In this document: in pieces, positions 1 to 5,262 of the stretch | How the letters are laid out: every line of letters begins with the position of its first letter | Numbering within the stretch: the first letter of the stretch is position 1 | From: CAYQJC01 sp964417825 | Lineage (GTDB): Bacteria; Patescibacteriota; Minisyncoccia; Minisyncoccales; CG1-02-41-26 | Assembly (NCBI GenBank): GCA_964417825.1 | Contig: CAYQJC010000021.1 | Coordinates: 1 to 11,760 of the forward strand | Length of the DNA: 11,760 nt | Direction: 5' to 3' | Notes under the pieces: model-generated | What the model was told of the DNA's origin: nothing | Seen by the model: the letters and a program-made list of their open reading frames with translations, nothing else | The model's database searches: none | Made by a program: the position numbers and the translations under genes

Positions 1-247
1 AATATTTAATTTTCCCTTTTTTAAGAAATTCTTCAATTTTTTTAGCAATGCTTTTTCCAACTCCGGGAATCTCCATCAAAGCTTTAATGCCTCCTTTTTT
101 ATAAATTAAACCAATATCCTCTTTAAGATTTTCAATGGCTCTGGCAGCTTTTTTATAAGCTTTTGGCTTGAAAGGGATGCTGTTTATTTCCAGCATTTCT
201 TCAATCTCAGATAAAATTTTGGCAATTTTTTGGTTAATTGTTTCCAT
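1..247 (-). CDS. polX: DNA polymerase/3'-5' exonuclease PolX, N-terminal part (runs off window)
   Basis: The first 82 codons of a minus-strand gene whose remainder lies beyond base 1. The translation starts METINQKIAKILSEIEEML and continues through an 'AYKKAARAIE' helix, then 'GGIKALMEIPGVGKSIAKKI' at about residues 53-72. This matches the N-terminal 8-kDa-like domain of family X polymerases with a helix-hairpin-helix (IPGVGKSIAKKI) that grips DNA backbone; full bacterial PolX adds a palm domain and a PHP exonuclease domain, neither visible here. PolX works in gap-filling repair. The ATG overlaps the end of the AMMECR1 gene by 14 nt, implying co-transcription and translational coupling; no Shine-Dalgarno is seen. 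Only the N-terminus is available, so a helix-hairpin-helix protein without the polymerase part cannot be excluded. Confidence 0.82.
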   Translation of the reverse strand, partial: METINQKIAKILSEIEEMLEINSIPFKPKAYKKAARAIENLKEDIGLIYKKGGIKALMEIPGVGKSIAKKIEEFLKKGKIKY

Positions 248-773
248 TTTTTTCGGTAATTTTTTTAACAGTGAATTTATAAATTATAATTTTTTCTCTT
301 AAGGGGTTAATCCCTCCTTTTTGGCAGGCCACGGAGATTTGTTTCTCTACGGTATCTATTCCTTCCAAATCAGGGAGCAAAAGGGCAGATTTTGGAGGTA
401 GAGTAAGAGTTCTGATTAAAATGCCGTATTTTTTAGGATCAAGTTCGGAGATATTTTTTATTTGTTGGGGGAGATCTAAAATATAAACGGTGTAAGAAAG
501 ATAGGGGAGTTCTTCTTTTTGGATTGGTCCGAAGCGGTAATCTTCAGTGGCAGCAGCAATGGCATTGTAGATTATCTCTTTGGCAATGTTTTCTTTAGTT
601 GGTAAATAAGTACCAATGCAACCTCGTAATTTTCCATTTTTCTCTATAGTGACAAATACGCCGGCTTTTTTGTTTGTCAGTTCTTTTGGTAATCCCTCAG
701 AAAGCTCAATAACTTCTTTTTTCTCGATATAATTTTCTACTGCCTTTTTAGCTAATTGCAAACAAGGGTGCAT
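234..773 (-). CDS. amrA: AMMECR1-domain protein (AmmeMemoRadiSam system protein A, stand-alone domain)
   Basis: A 179-aa protein that is almost entirely an AMMECR1 domain. Visible hallmarks are 'GVFVTI..GKLRGCIGTY' (residues 38-56, with the invariant LRGCIG at 49-54), 'AIAAATEDYRF' (71-81), 'LDPKKYGI' (111-118) and 'LLLPDLEGIDTVEKQI' (131-146). AMMECR1 proteins are conserved in all domains of life; the biochemical role is unsettled. In many bacteria this domain is fused behind a LigB-like dioxygenase domain; here the LigB-like partner is a separate gene at 2400-3203 and the radical-SAM partner is at 3587-4603. The ATG at 771-773 is preceded by AAAGGGA about 14 nt upstream, a poor SD, and by TAAAAT 3 nt upstream, which could be a -10 box. 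Its end overlaps polX by 14 nt. Family assignment is firm; function is not. Confidence 0.93.
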   Translation of the reverse strand: MHPCLQLAKKAVENYIEKKEVIELSEGLPKELTNKKAGVFVTIEKNGKLRGCIGTYLPTKENIAKEIIYNAIAAATEDYRFGPIQKEELPYLSYTVYILDLPQQIKNISELDPKKYGILIRTLTLPPKSALLLPDLEGIDTVEKQISVACQKGGINPLREKIIIYKFTVKKITEKNGNN

Positions 774-810
774 TATTTTATTTTAGTCCCTTTCTTTTTG
801 TAATTAAAGA

Positions 811-834
811 GGCTTGCCGCTTTAGCGGCAAGCC
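811..834 (-). terminator. Perfect 11-bp hairpin containing the stop codon of the 822-1037 gene
   Basis: GGCTTGCCGCT (811-821) and AGCGGCAAGCC (824-834) are exact inverse complements separated by 2 nt (in practice a 9-10 bp stem with a 4-6 nt loop). The TAA stop of the upstream minus-strand gene (822-824) lies at the loop. On the minus strand the stem is followed by TCTTTAATTAC, only a weak U-tract, so termination would be partial at best. It could instead be an mRNA 3'-end protector or a dispersed palindromic repeat. Confidence 0.45.
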
Positions 835-1037
835 ATATACATCCATCCTTTACGAGGATCTCCTTTACGAGGATCTAACGAATTATTTTTTTTAAAATGA
901 GGGCAATTTTCCCAGTTTTTGCTTTGGCAATATTTGGCAAGAAAATCAGTTTCTCCTCGATACATCCTTGCCACCGGTACTCCACAAGTTTTAATAGGGC
1001 ATTCTATCCTTAACTTCTTAGTTCTCTTTTTTTTCAT
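822..1037 (-). CDS. Small Cys-rich protein of unknown function
   Basis: A 71-aa basic protein that I do not recognise. It starts MKKKRTKKLRIECPIKTCG and has cysteines at 13, 18, 37, 45 and 70 plus H47 ('CPIKTC', 'KYCQSKNWENCPH'), which could form a small zinc site, although the spacing is not a standard zinc ribbon. Residues 55-64 are an exact DPRKG duplication produced by a 15-bp DNA tandem repeat. The stop codon lies within a strong hairpin. A perfect SD (AAAGGAGGT, 1042-1050) sits 4 nt before the ATG, supporting this start. It follows the 66-aa gene by 14 nt, so the two are probably co-translated members of one transcript. No signal peptide or membrane segment is seen. Confidence 0.7.
   Translation of the reverse strand: MKKKRTKKLRIECPIKTCGVPVARMYRGETDFLAKYCQSKNWENCPHFKKNNSLDPRKGDPRKGWMYMACR
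846..876. repeat. 15-bp perfect tandem duplication within a coding region
   Basis: TCCTTTACGAGGATC occurs twice head to tail (846-860 and 861-875), with one further matching base. Being a multiple of three, it duplicates five codons in frame (DPRKG twice in the minus-strand protein), consistent with recent replication slippage. Confidence 0.9.
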
Positions 1038-1041
1038 TTTT

Positions 1042-1050
1042 ACCTCCTTT
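1042..1050 (-). promoter_or_regulatory. Perfect Shine-Dalgarno for the 822-1037 gene
   Basis: AAAGGAGGT on the minus strand lies 4 nt before the ATG at 1035-1037. It fixes the start of the small Cys-rich gene and contrasts with the SD-less conserved genes around it. It lies immediately downstream of the preceding gene's TAG (1052-1054). Confidence 0.85.
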
Positions 1051-1051
1051 A

Positions 1052-1252
1052 CTACTCTCTCTTCCCCTTAATCTTTAAGGTAGACTGAGGTAGGATCTTC
1101 TGGGGTAAAATCTTCACTCTTATCAATTTCCCGTTATAGGGAATATGTTTTATTAGTCCCACTCCATAAAATAATAGCACTTTTTCGAACTCTTCAAAGC
1201 CCTCATTTAAAATACCTGCTGTTTCAATGATAGAAACGCCTATTCGTGCCAT
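1052..1252 (-). CDS. Small protein of unknown function (66 aa)
   Basis: A 66-aa protein that I do not recognise, beginning MARIGVSIIETAGILNEGFE. The N-terminal half alternates hydrophobic and acidic residues ('FEEFEKVLLFYGVGLIKHI'); the C-terminal half is basic with a near-duplicated 'KILPQKILPQ' at about 47-56. No transmembrane helix, Cys motif or catalytic signature stands out. Support for a real gene is an almost ideal SD, GAGGAGGTGA (1256-1265), 3 nt before the ATG, and tight spacing (14 nt) to the next gene. A TAAAAT hexamer (1274-1279, minus strand) could be a -10 box but has no convincing -35, so read-through from the 1332-1637 gene is equally likely. Length alone would not justify the call; the SD does. 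Confidence 0.62.
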   Translation of the reverse strand: MARIGVSIIETAGILNEGFEEFEKVLLFYGVGLIKHIPYNGKLIRVKILPQKILPQSTLKIKGKRE

Positions 1253-1255
1253 AAT

Positions 1256-1265
1256 TCACCTCCTC
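1256..1265 (-). promoter_or_regulatory. Near-ideal Shine-Dalgarno for the 1052-1252 gene
   Basis: GAGGAGGTGA on the minus strand, 3 nt before the ATG at 1250-1252, complements the anti-SD end of 16S rRNA (CACCTCC) fully. It is the main evidence that this 66-aa frame is translated. Confidence 0.85.
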
Positions 1266-1331
1266 AAATCTTTATTTTATTCAAAAATAAAAGTGCTATA
1301 TTTATTTACTTTAAGGAAAACTTCAGAAAAA

Positions 1332-1637
1332 TCAAGAGAAAAAATTCTTAATTCTTTCTGCCTCTTTTTTTACCACCTCTCCTTTGTATTCGGCGCTATG
1401 AGCTGGAACTCCCTTATAAATTGGTCTCTTTTGGTCAAGATGTAAATCGATCTCTATCTCCCTGGTTTCTTTGTTCTTTTTAAGGTAAATATGAAATCGA
1501 GGATAAAGATCGGGCCCAATAGGATGCACGAAACTTAATTTTGATTTTTCTTTATCGGTCCCATCAAAATGATATCCGACTCTCCTCATTAAATTAACGA
1601 TATTCTCTCCTGCTTCGTTTTTAATAGTAAATTTCAT
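1332..1637 (-). CDS. Conserved-looking small protein of unknown function (101 aa)
   Basis: A 101-aa soluble protein that I cannot assign. It starts MKFTIKNEAGENIVNLMRR and carries a distinctive segment 'RFHIYL' (47-52), 'IEIDLHLDQKRPIYKG' (61-76), 'AHSAEYKGE' (79-87), then a basic/acidic C-terminal helix 'VVKKEAERIKNFF'. The mix of beta-like strands with His/Asp/Gln/Arg in DLHLDQKRP and the AHSxEY segment suggests a compact alpha/beta fold with a polar site, but I claim no function. Its ATG (1635-1637) follows the phosphatase TAG (1639-1641) after one nucleotide (TAGCATG), so it is very probably translated by coupling to the phosphatase, which may be a functional partner. There is no independent SD. 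Confidence 0.72.
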   Translation of the reverse strand: MKFTIKNEAGENIVNLMRRVGYHFDGTDKEKSKLSFVHPIGPDLYPRFHIYLKKNKETREIEIDLHLDQKRPIYKGVPAHSAEYKGEVVKKEAERIKNFFS

Positions 1638-1638
1638 G

Positions 1639-2403
1639 CTAAATCTTTTTTATCTCTAAATCCTTAACGGTTTTTATTGGTCTGGTGAGATCGGCGATGG
1701 CGATGGTTCGATCCCGAGTGTAAGCACAAGAAGTGAAAATAGTTAAGCATCTATTATTGAACATATATTGGGGAGCAGTAGGTTGATGAGAACGAATTAG
1801 AACTTTTTTATTAAATTTCTTCATTAAGTTGCTGAACCAATCTCTGCCAAATTGAGGCCGGCCAGTCATTGGGTTAAACCCTAAAAATTTTCCCGGTTCT
1901 TCTACAAAATCTCCCCAAGTAATCTGCAACCATCGTTCACTACCCAGCTTTATTCTGTTTATCTCTTTTAGATCTTCCACGTCAGGTAAAGCACCATGCA
2001 AAGCAATAATATTCCTAACTACTACCACCAAAGGGAACTTTTCCACGATTTCTGTATATTTCCTATATTCATCTTCATTTAAATTTTCCCAGAAATCAGC
2101 TGGTGAAAATTCTAAAATATGATGGCCTTCATGGTTGCCTCCGCAAAGATAAATTTGATTAGGAAATTTTTCTTTTTGCTCAAGTAGATAATCCAAATTC
2201 TCTTTTGATTGAGGCCCTCTGTCAACATAATCTCCTAAAAAGACAATTTTGTTATCTGGTTTCAAGTAATTTTTAATAATTTTTTGAGATGCCTCCAAAT
2301 CTCCATGAGTATCTCCCACAAAAATAACATTCTTTGGGTTTTTTATCTCAATTAACTTGGCTTCTTGAGAGAAAATTTTTTTAATTTTTGAAAAATTAAT
2401 CAT
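1639..2403 (-). CDS. PPP-family (Ser/Thr phosphatase-like) metallophosphoesterase
   Basis: A 254-aa protein with the full PPP-type dinuclear-metal signature: GDTHGD (30-35; D31, H33), GDYVDRG (57-63; D58, D61, R62), GNHE (89-92; N90, H91), 'IALHG' (H136) and 'RSHQP' (R204, H206). The two later histidines complete the metal set, and D61 plus H91 form the usual catalytic pair. Segments 'ITWGDF' (161-166) and 'CLTIFTS' (219-225) resemble the corresponding stretches of eukaryotic-type PP1/PP2A and archaeal PPP enzymes. Substrates could be phosphoproteins, phosphopeptides or dinucleoside polyphosphates (ApaH belongs to the same superfamily); sequence alone does not decide. There is no signal peptide, so it is cytoplasmic. 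Its ATG overlaps the LigB/MEMO-like stop by 4 nt (ATGA), placing it second in the operon. Confidence 0.9.
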   Translation of the reverse strand: MINFSKIKKIFSQEAKLIEIKNPKNVIFVGDTHGDLEASQKIIKNYLKPDNKIVFLGDYVDRGPQSKENLDYLLEQKEKFPNQIYLCGGNHEGHHILEFSPADFWENLNEDEYRKYTEIVEKFPLVVVVRNIIALHGALPDVEDLKEINRIKLGSERWLQITWGDFVEEPGKFLGFNPMTGRPQFGRDWFSNLMKKFNKKVLIRSHQPTAPQYMFNNRCLTIFTSCAYTRDRTIAIADLTRPIKTVKDLEIKKI

Positions 2404-3203
2404 AATTTAAAATTCATTACCAAATAGCCCACACCAAAAGGAGCTTCGTAAGAGAGGAGTTCTGGTTGCCAGTTTAAGCCATCAAGCGTCCCAAGCAAAA
2501 TTATTATTGAGCGATAACCACATTCGCCAGCTTCCTCAACTAAATCAGGGTCCATATTTAAAATTCCTTTAACATCCTTCTTTTTTAGAAGTTCCACTAT
2601 TTTTTCATCAAATTCTTTGCCACGAGGGCTGTAGCCAGCTGGAGCATCGGAGGTTAAACGGTGGGAAAGGTCCCCGGAAGCAATGATTCCAATTCTATCA
2701 TTGTGTGCGGTCGTCAACAATGGTAGAATTTGGCCGAATTTAAAATGGGTTTCCAAATCCAGCATAGAGTAAGCCAGGTGAACTAATTTAAAATTAGGAT
2801 GTTTTTGAGATAGATAGTATAAGGGCACTAATGCTCCATGGTCTATTTCGTTTAGGGCTACCGAGCGTAAAGGAATTTTTTTCTCTGCACATTCGTTTTT
2901 AATTTTTTCGACTAATTCCAAATCGTTTTTGAAAATAAGTTCGGTTTGAAAATCGCCAAAGTTATAAAAATGACCCACTAGAGTAGGGGAGTCGTTTATA
3001 GTAAATCGGTTAAAATCAATTGGCCCGTGAGGAGAAATAACTATCACCGTATCTGGAGCGGATTTAGCAAAAATTTCAGCCAATTTCTCCATTGCTGAAA
3101 TGGTTTTTGAGACCTTCTCTAAATCGGCTGGTGACCCAATAGTTGGCACAATTATTGGTGGATGAGGAGAAATTGAGGCGAATTTTAATTGTTCAGTTGA
3201 CAT
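2400..3203 (-). CDS. LigB/MEMO-superfamily protein of the AmmeMemoRadiSam cluster
   Basis: A 267-aa protein of the class III extradiol dioxygenase (LigB)/MEMO superfamily. Motifs in order are 'SPHPPIIVP' (H14), 'VISPHGPI' (H59), 'DHGALVPLYY' (121-130), 'ASGDLSHRL' (D178, H181), 'AGECGYRSI' (C228) and 'SYEAPFGVGY' (251-260). By position H14, H59, D178/H181 and C228 correspond to the H49, H81, D189/H192 and C244 metal-site residues of human MEMO1; E253 is an alternative LigB-type ligand. The sequence resembles the N-terminal dioxygenase-like domain that many bacteria fuse to AMMECR1, rather than MEMO itself, which usually begins with a PAVAGxFYP motif absent here. I chose the ATG at 3201-3203; an upstream in-frame TTG (3225-3227) would add eight unconserved residues and lie between promoter boxes. 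Family is firm; the reaction is unknown. Confidence 0.9.
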   Translation of the reverse strand: MSTEQLKFASISPHPPIIVPTIGSPADLEKVSKTISAMEKLAEIFAKSAPDTVIVISPHGPIDFNRFTINDSPTLVGHFYNFGDFQTELIFKNDLELVEKIKNECAEKKIPLRSVALNEIDHGALVPLYYLSQKHPNFKLVHLAYSMLDLETHFKFGQILPLLTTAHNDRIGIIASGDLSHRLTSDAPAGYSPRGKEFDEKIVELLKKKDVKGILNMDPDLVEEAGECGYRSIIILLGTLDGLNWQPELLSYEAPFGVGYLVMNFKL

Positions 3204-3225
3204 TTTAGTATATTTATGATAAAAC
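3197..3225 (+). promoter_or_regulatory. Sigma70-type promoter for the 3260-3547 gene
   Basis: A perfect TTGACA (3197-3202), a 17-bp spacer, then TAAAAC (3220-3225, four of six). The predicted transcription start is near 3232, giving a leader of about 28 nt that contains the SD. The -35 box overlaps the start codon of the divergent LigB/MEMO-like gene. Confidence 0.55.
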
Positions 3226-3236
3226 AAAGATGTTAA
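3207..3236 (-). promoter_or_regulatory. Sigma70-type promoter for the LigB/MEMO-like operon
   Basis: On the minus strand TTAACA (3231-3236), an 18-bp spacer and TATACT (3207-3212) lie just before ATG 3201-3203. The -10 ends only 3 nt from the ATG, so a leaderless or near-leaderless message, or a slightly shifted -10, is implied. It interleaves with the divergent plus-strand promoter, so the two polymerases should compete. Confidence 0.5.
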
Positions 3237-3247
3237 AAATCTTATAT

Positions 3248-3254
3248 AAGGAGG
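3248..3254 (+). promoter_or_regulatory. Strong Shine-Dalgarno deciding the start of the 3260 gene
   Basis: AAGGAGG lies 5 nt before ATG 3260-3262. It favours this start over the upstream in-frame ATG at 3230, which has no SD and would coincide with the predicted transcription start. Confidence 0.85.
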
Positions 3255-3259
3255 ATGCG

Positions 3260-3547
3260 ATGGATTTAAGAGAAATTATTGAGAAAAGGATGGTACCAAA
3301 ACCTTCTTTAAAAAAGTATTTGGGTTTTGGACGAATAATGCGAATTCCAATTTCTTCTTTTACCCAACAAGAAACTCTAGCCATTCTAGAAGATTTTCCT
3401 CAGTTCAAGAAGATCTTGAGAGAAAGGATAGAAGCGTCAATTCCCGCGGCTTTTCCAGGGATAAGGTTGAATAAAGAGAATGGAGAAATCTATATTGAAA
3501 TTGGCGACCCTTCACCAAATATGGCTGCAGAGTGGAAATGGAAATGA
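3260..3547 (+). CDS. Small soluble protein of unknown function (95 aa)
   Basis: A 95-aa protein that I do not recognise. It reads MDLREIIEKRMVPKPSLKKY at the start, then 'LGFGRIMRIPISSFTQQETL' (21-40), a mixed helical middle 'ILEDFPQFKKILRERIEA' and a C-terminal strand-rich part 'NGEIYIEIGDPSPN' ending in EWKWK. No membrane segment, signal peptide or cysteine is present. It has a complete stand-alone expression unit: TTGACA promoter, AAGGAGG SD and a strong intrinsic terminator only 8 nt after its TGA. It lies between the divergent LigB/MEMO-like operon and the convergent radical-SAM gene, so an association with the AmmeMemoRadiSam proteins is possible but rests on position only. Confidence 0.75.
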   Translation: MDLREIIEKRMVPKPSLKKYLGFGRIMRIPISSFTQQETLAILEDFPQFKKILRERIEASIPAAFPGIRLNKENGEIYIEIGDPSPNMAAEWKWK

Positions 3548-3555
3548 CTTTTTAG

Positions 3556-3583
3556 GGGAGCTAAGATTTTAGCTCCCTTTTTT
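3556..3583 (+). terminator. Intrinsic terminator of the 3260-3547 gene
   Basis: GGGAGCTAA (3556-3564) pairs perfectly with TTAGCTCCC (3569-3577) across a GATT loop and is followed by six T. On the minus strand no T-tract follows the stem, so it should not serve the convergent radical-SAM gene that ends at 3587. Confidence 0.92.
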
Positions 3584-3586
3584 GTT

Positions 3587-4603
3587 TTATTCTAAAATTA
3601 AATTCAAATTTTCGCTACATTTTGAGCATTTGCCGGATTTGTCAAAGCGGGTAATAGTGTAGCCGGTTCTATCAATCATTTTTGCTCCGCACTTTGGACA
3701 GAAAGTATCTTCTGATTCAAGACCGGGCACATTGCCAGTGTAAACATATTTCAAACCTACTTCTTTGCCAATTTGCCAAGCTTTCTTTAAGGTTTCAACT
3801 GGGGTTTCGGGTAAATGCTGAAGTTTCCAAGAAATAACTCCTGAGAATTGAGAAATATGCCAAGGAGTCTCGGGGCCCAGTTCATTTTTGATAAATTCAG
3901 CAATTTCTCTTAGCATTTTTAAATCGTCACTGAGGGTTGGGATAATCAAAGTTGTCACTTCAACCCAGATATTGGCTTTTTTCAGCCGCTTTAGAGTATC
4001 CAGAACCGGTTGAACTCTTGCGCCACAATTTTCTTGATAAAATTTGTCATCCATACTCTTTAGATCTACATTAGCAGCATCCAAATAGGGAGAAATTTGT
4101 TCAAAAAGTTCCTTTGACCAAAAGCCGTTGGTAACCCAATTGTTTTTTAGCCCTTTCTTTTTGGCCAATTTCATTGTATCGAGGGCGTACTCGGAAAACA
4201 CAGCTGGCTCGGTGTAGGTGTAAGAGATAGAAGGAAGATTATTTTTAAGGGCTATTTCAATGATTTTTTCTGGAGGAATTTCTTCTCCTTCAATTTTCCC
4301 GAAAATTTTCGGACCTTGAGAGATAGTCCAATTCTGACAGTTCCGGCAAGCGAAGTTGCAACCAACAGTCGCGATTGATAAAGATTGAGAACCGGGTAAA
4401 AAATGGAAAAAGGGTTTTTTTTCGATTGGATCAATATTCACCGCACAGGCCTTACCATAAACCAAAGAATAAAGCTTGCCATCTTTATTTTCCCTGACAA
4501 AACATTTGCCTCTTTTACCTTCTTCAATAACACAATAATGAGCGCAATTTTGACATTGAACTTTTTTATCAGAGAGTTTTTTATAAAGATAGACCTCTTT
4601 CAT
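3587..4603 (-). CDS. amrS: AmmeMemoRadiSam system radical SAM enzyme
   Basis: A 338-aa radical SAM protein of the pyruvate formate-lyase-activase-like group associated with AMMECR1/MEMO. The N-terminus has a Cys cluster 'CQNCAHYC' (C17, C20, C24) plus C34. The radical-SAM motif CNFACRNC (C82, C86, C89) should bind a 4Fe-4S cluster that cleaves S-adenosylmethionine. 'YTYTEP' (128-133), 'VTNGF' (157-161) and 'ANVDLKSMDDKFY' (177-189) are typical of the family. A C-terminal CxxC pair (C302/C305 and C326/C329) looks like a zinc ribbon. The segment 'WHISQFSGVISWKL' (248-261) replaces the usual RF-PDYKL-like stretch. The substrate is unknown. The ATG is preceded by TAGAAT 7 nt upstream with no SD, suggesting a leaderless message from a promoter shared face to face with thpR. 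Confidence 0.94.
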   Translation of the reverse strand: MKEVYLYKKLSDKKVQCQNCAHYCVIEEGKRGKCFVRENKDGKLYSLVYGKACAVNIDPIEKKPFFHFLPGSQSLSIATVGCNFACRNCQNWTISQGPKIFGKIEGEEIPPEKIIEIALKNNLPSISYTYTEPAVFSEYALDTMKLAKKKGLKNNWVTNGFWSKELFEQISPYLDAANVDLKSMDDKFYQENCGARVQPVLDTLKRLKKANIWVEVTTLIIPTLSDDLKMLREIAEFIKNELGPETPWHISQFSGVISWKLQHLPETPVETLKKAWQIGKEVGLKYVYTGNVPGLESEDTFCPKCGAKMIDRTGYTITRFDKSGKCSKCSENLNLILE

Positions 4604-4606
4604 TAT

Positions 4607-4635
4607 TTGAATTCTACCACGAAATTGGATAAAAT
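4607..4635 (+). promoter_or_regulatory. Leaderless-type promoter of thpR
   Basis: TTGAAT (4607-4612), a 17-bp spacer and TAAAAT (4630-4635), then exactly 6 nt before ATG 4642. The normal -10 to start distance puts transcription initiation on the A of the ATG, and no SD is present, so a leaderless mRNA is predicted. Confidence 0.68.
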
Positions 4636-4639
4636 TTAA
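4611..4639 (-). promoter_or_regulatory. Leaderless-type promoter of the radical SAM gene
   Basis: On the minus strand TTAAAT (4634-4639), a 17-bp spacer and TAGAAT (4611-4616), then 7 nt before ATG 4601-4603. Transcription would start at or within 1 nt of the start codon. It overlaps almost completely with the divergent thpR promoter. Confidence 0.58.
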
Positions 4640-4641
4640 GA

Positions 4642-5226
4642 ATGCACCGGATTTTTATTGCTATAAATTTGCCAGAGAAAGTTAAAACTGAGTTAGAAAA
4701 ATTAGGGAAAGAAATTGAGAGTTTGTTTCCTCCAAAGTTAAATAGAGGAATGTTTCGCTGGGTGAAAAAAGAGAATTTGCATATTACTTTGCTTTTTATC
4801 GGTTCTGTCCGAGATGAAGAAATTCCAAAAATCTCTCAAATTGTAAAAGATGTTGCTCAATCTCAAAAGCCATTTTCTTTAAGAATTGAAAAAGTTTCTT
4901 ATGGCCCTCCAAAGAAAATTCCCCCTCGGTTAATTTGGGTTGAAGTGGAAAGAAAGCCAGAATTGTCAGAAATTGCTAAAAAATTAAAAAAAGAGATGGC
5001 AGAATCTGGCATCTTACGGAAAGTTGAACAAAGAGAATTTTCCCCTCATATTACTTTAGCAAGAATTAAAAGTTTTTGGTGGAAAAGAATGGAGCCGGAA
5101 GAAAGGCCAGAAATAGAGAGAGAAATCGCCTTAGATTTCGAAGTTAACTCAATTGAAATAATGGAGAGTAAACTAAAAAAGACAGGAGCAGAGTATACTG
5201 CGTTAGAGTCAGCTAAGCTTGGCTGA
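4642..5226 (+). CDS. thpR: RNA 2',3'-cyclic phosphodiesterase (2H family, LigT/ThpR)
   Basis: A 194-aa 2H phosphoesterase. Two catalytic HxTx motifs are visible: HITL at 47-50 ('NLHITLLFIG') and HITL at 136-139 ('FSPHITLARIK'), symmetrically placed as in the two-lobed LigT fold. The N-terminus 'MHRIFIAINLPEKVKTEL' is the standard start of the family. Members hydrolyse 2',3'-cyclic phosphate ends of RNA and can show 2'-5' RNA ligase activity in vitro. The last residues (ALESAKLG) are encoded by the left arm of a hairpin that also contains the TGA, so the C-terminal tail may be element-derived. The start is fixed by the leaderless promoter. murC follows 37 nt after the stop. Confidence 0.93.
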   Translation: MHRIFIAINLPEKVKTELEKLGKEIESLFPPKLNRGMFRWVKKENLHITLLFIGSVRDEEIPKISQIVKDVAQSQKPFSLRIEKVSYGPPKKIPPRLIWVEVERKPELSEIAKKLKKEMAESGILRKVEQREFSPHITLARIKSFWWKRMEPEERPEIEREIALDFEVNSIEIMESKLKKTGAEYTALESAKLG

Positions 5227-5232
5227 CTCTAA
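5203..5232 (+). terminator. 11-bp perfect hairpin spanning the thpR stop codon
   Basis: TTAGAGTCAGC (5203-5213) pairs exactly with GCTGACTCTAA (5222-5232) around an 8-nt loop; the thpR TGA (5224-5226) lies in the right arm. The following AATTTTC is U-rich but interrupted. It could attenuate transcription into murC, which has no obvious promoter of its own in the 37-bp gap, or be a dispersed palindrome that inserted at the gene end. Confidence 0.45.
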
Positions 5233-5234
5233 AA

Positions 5235-5262
5235 TTTTCAATTTTCAATTATCAATTTTCAA
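5235..5262. repeat. Heptad repeat array upstream of murC (TTTTCAA x4)
   Basis: Four head-to-tail 7-bp units: TTTTCAA, TTTTCAA, TTATCAA, TTTTCAA, ending one nucleotide before the murC ATG (5264). It fills most of the thpR-murC gap and takes the place of any SD. The same unit, inverted, recurs inside murC at 6152-6179. Confidence 0.88.

Noticed and set aside
3201..3227. TTG start at 3225-3227 for the LigB/MEMO-like gene
   Set aside because: Adds eight unconserved residues and lies between the predicted -35 and -10; ATG 3201-3203 sits just before the conserved LKFASISPHPP segment.
4252..4639. Open frames opposite or out of frame with the radical SAM gene (minus 4252-4434, plus 4403-4639)
   Set aside because: They overlap a firmly identified gene and have no independent initiation signals.
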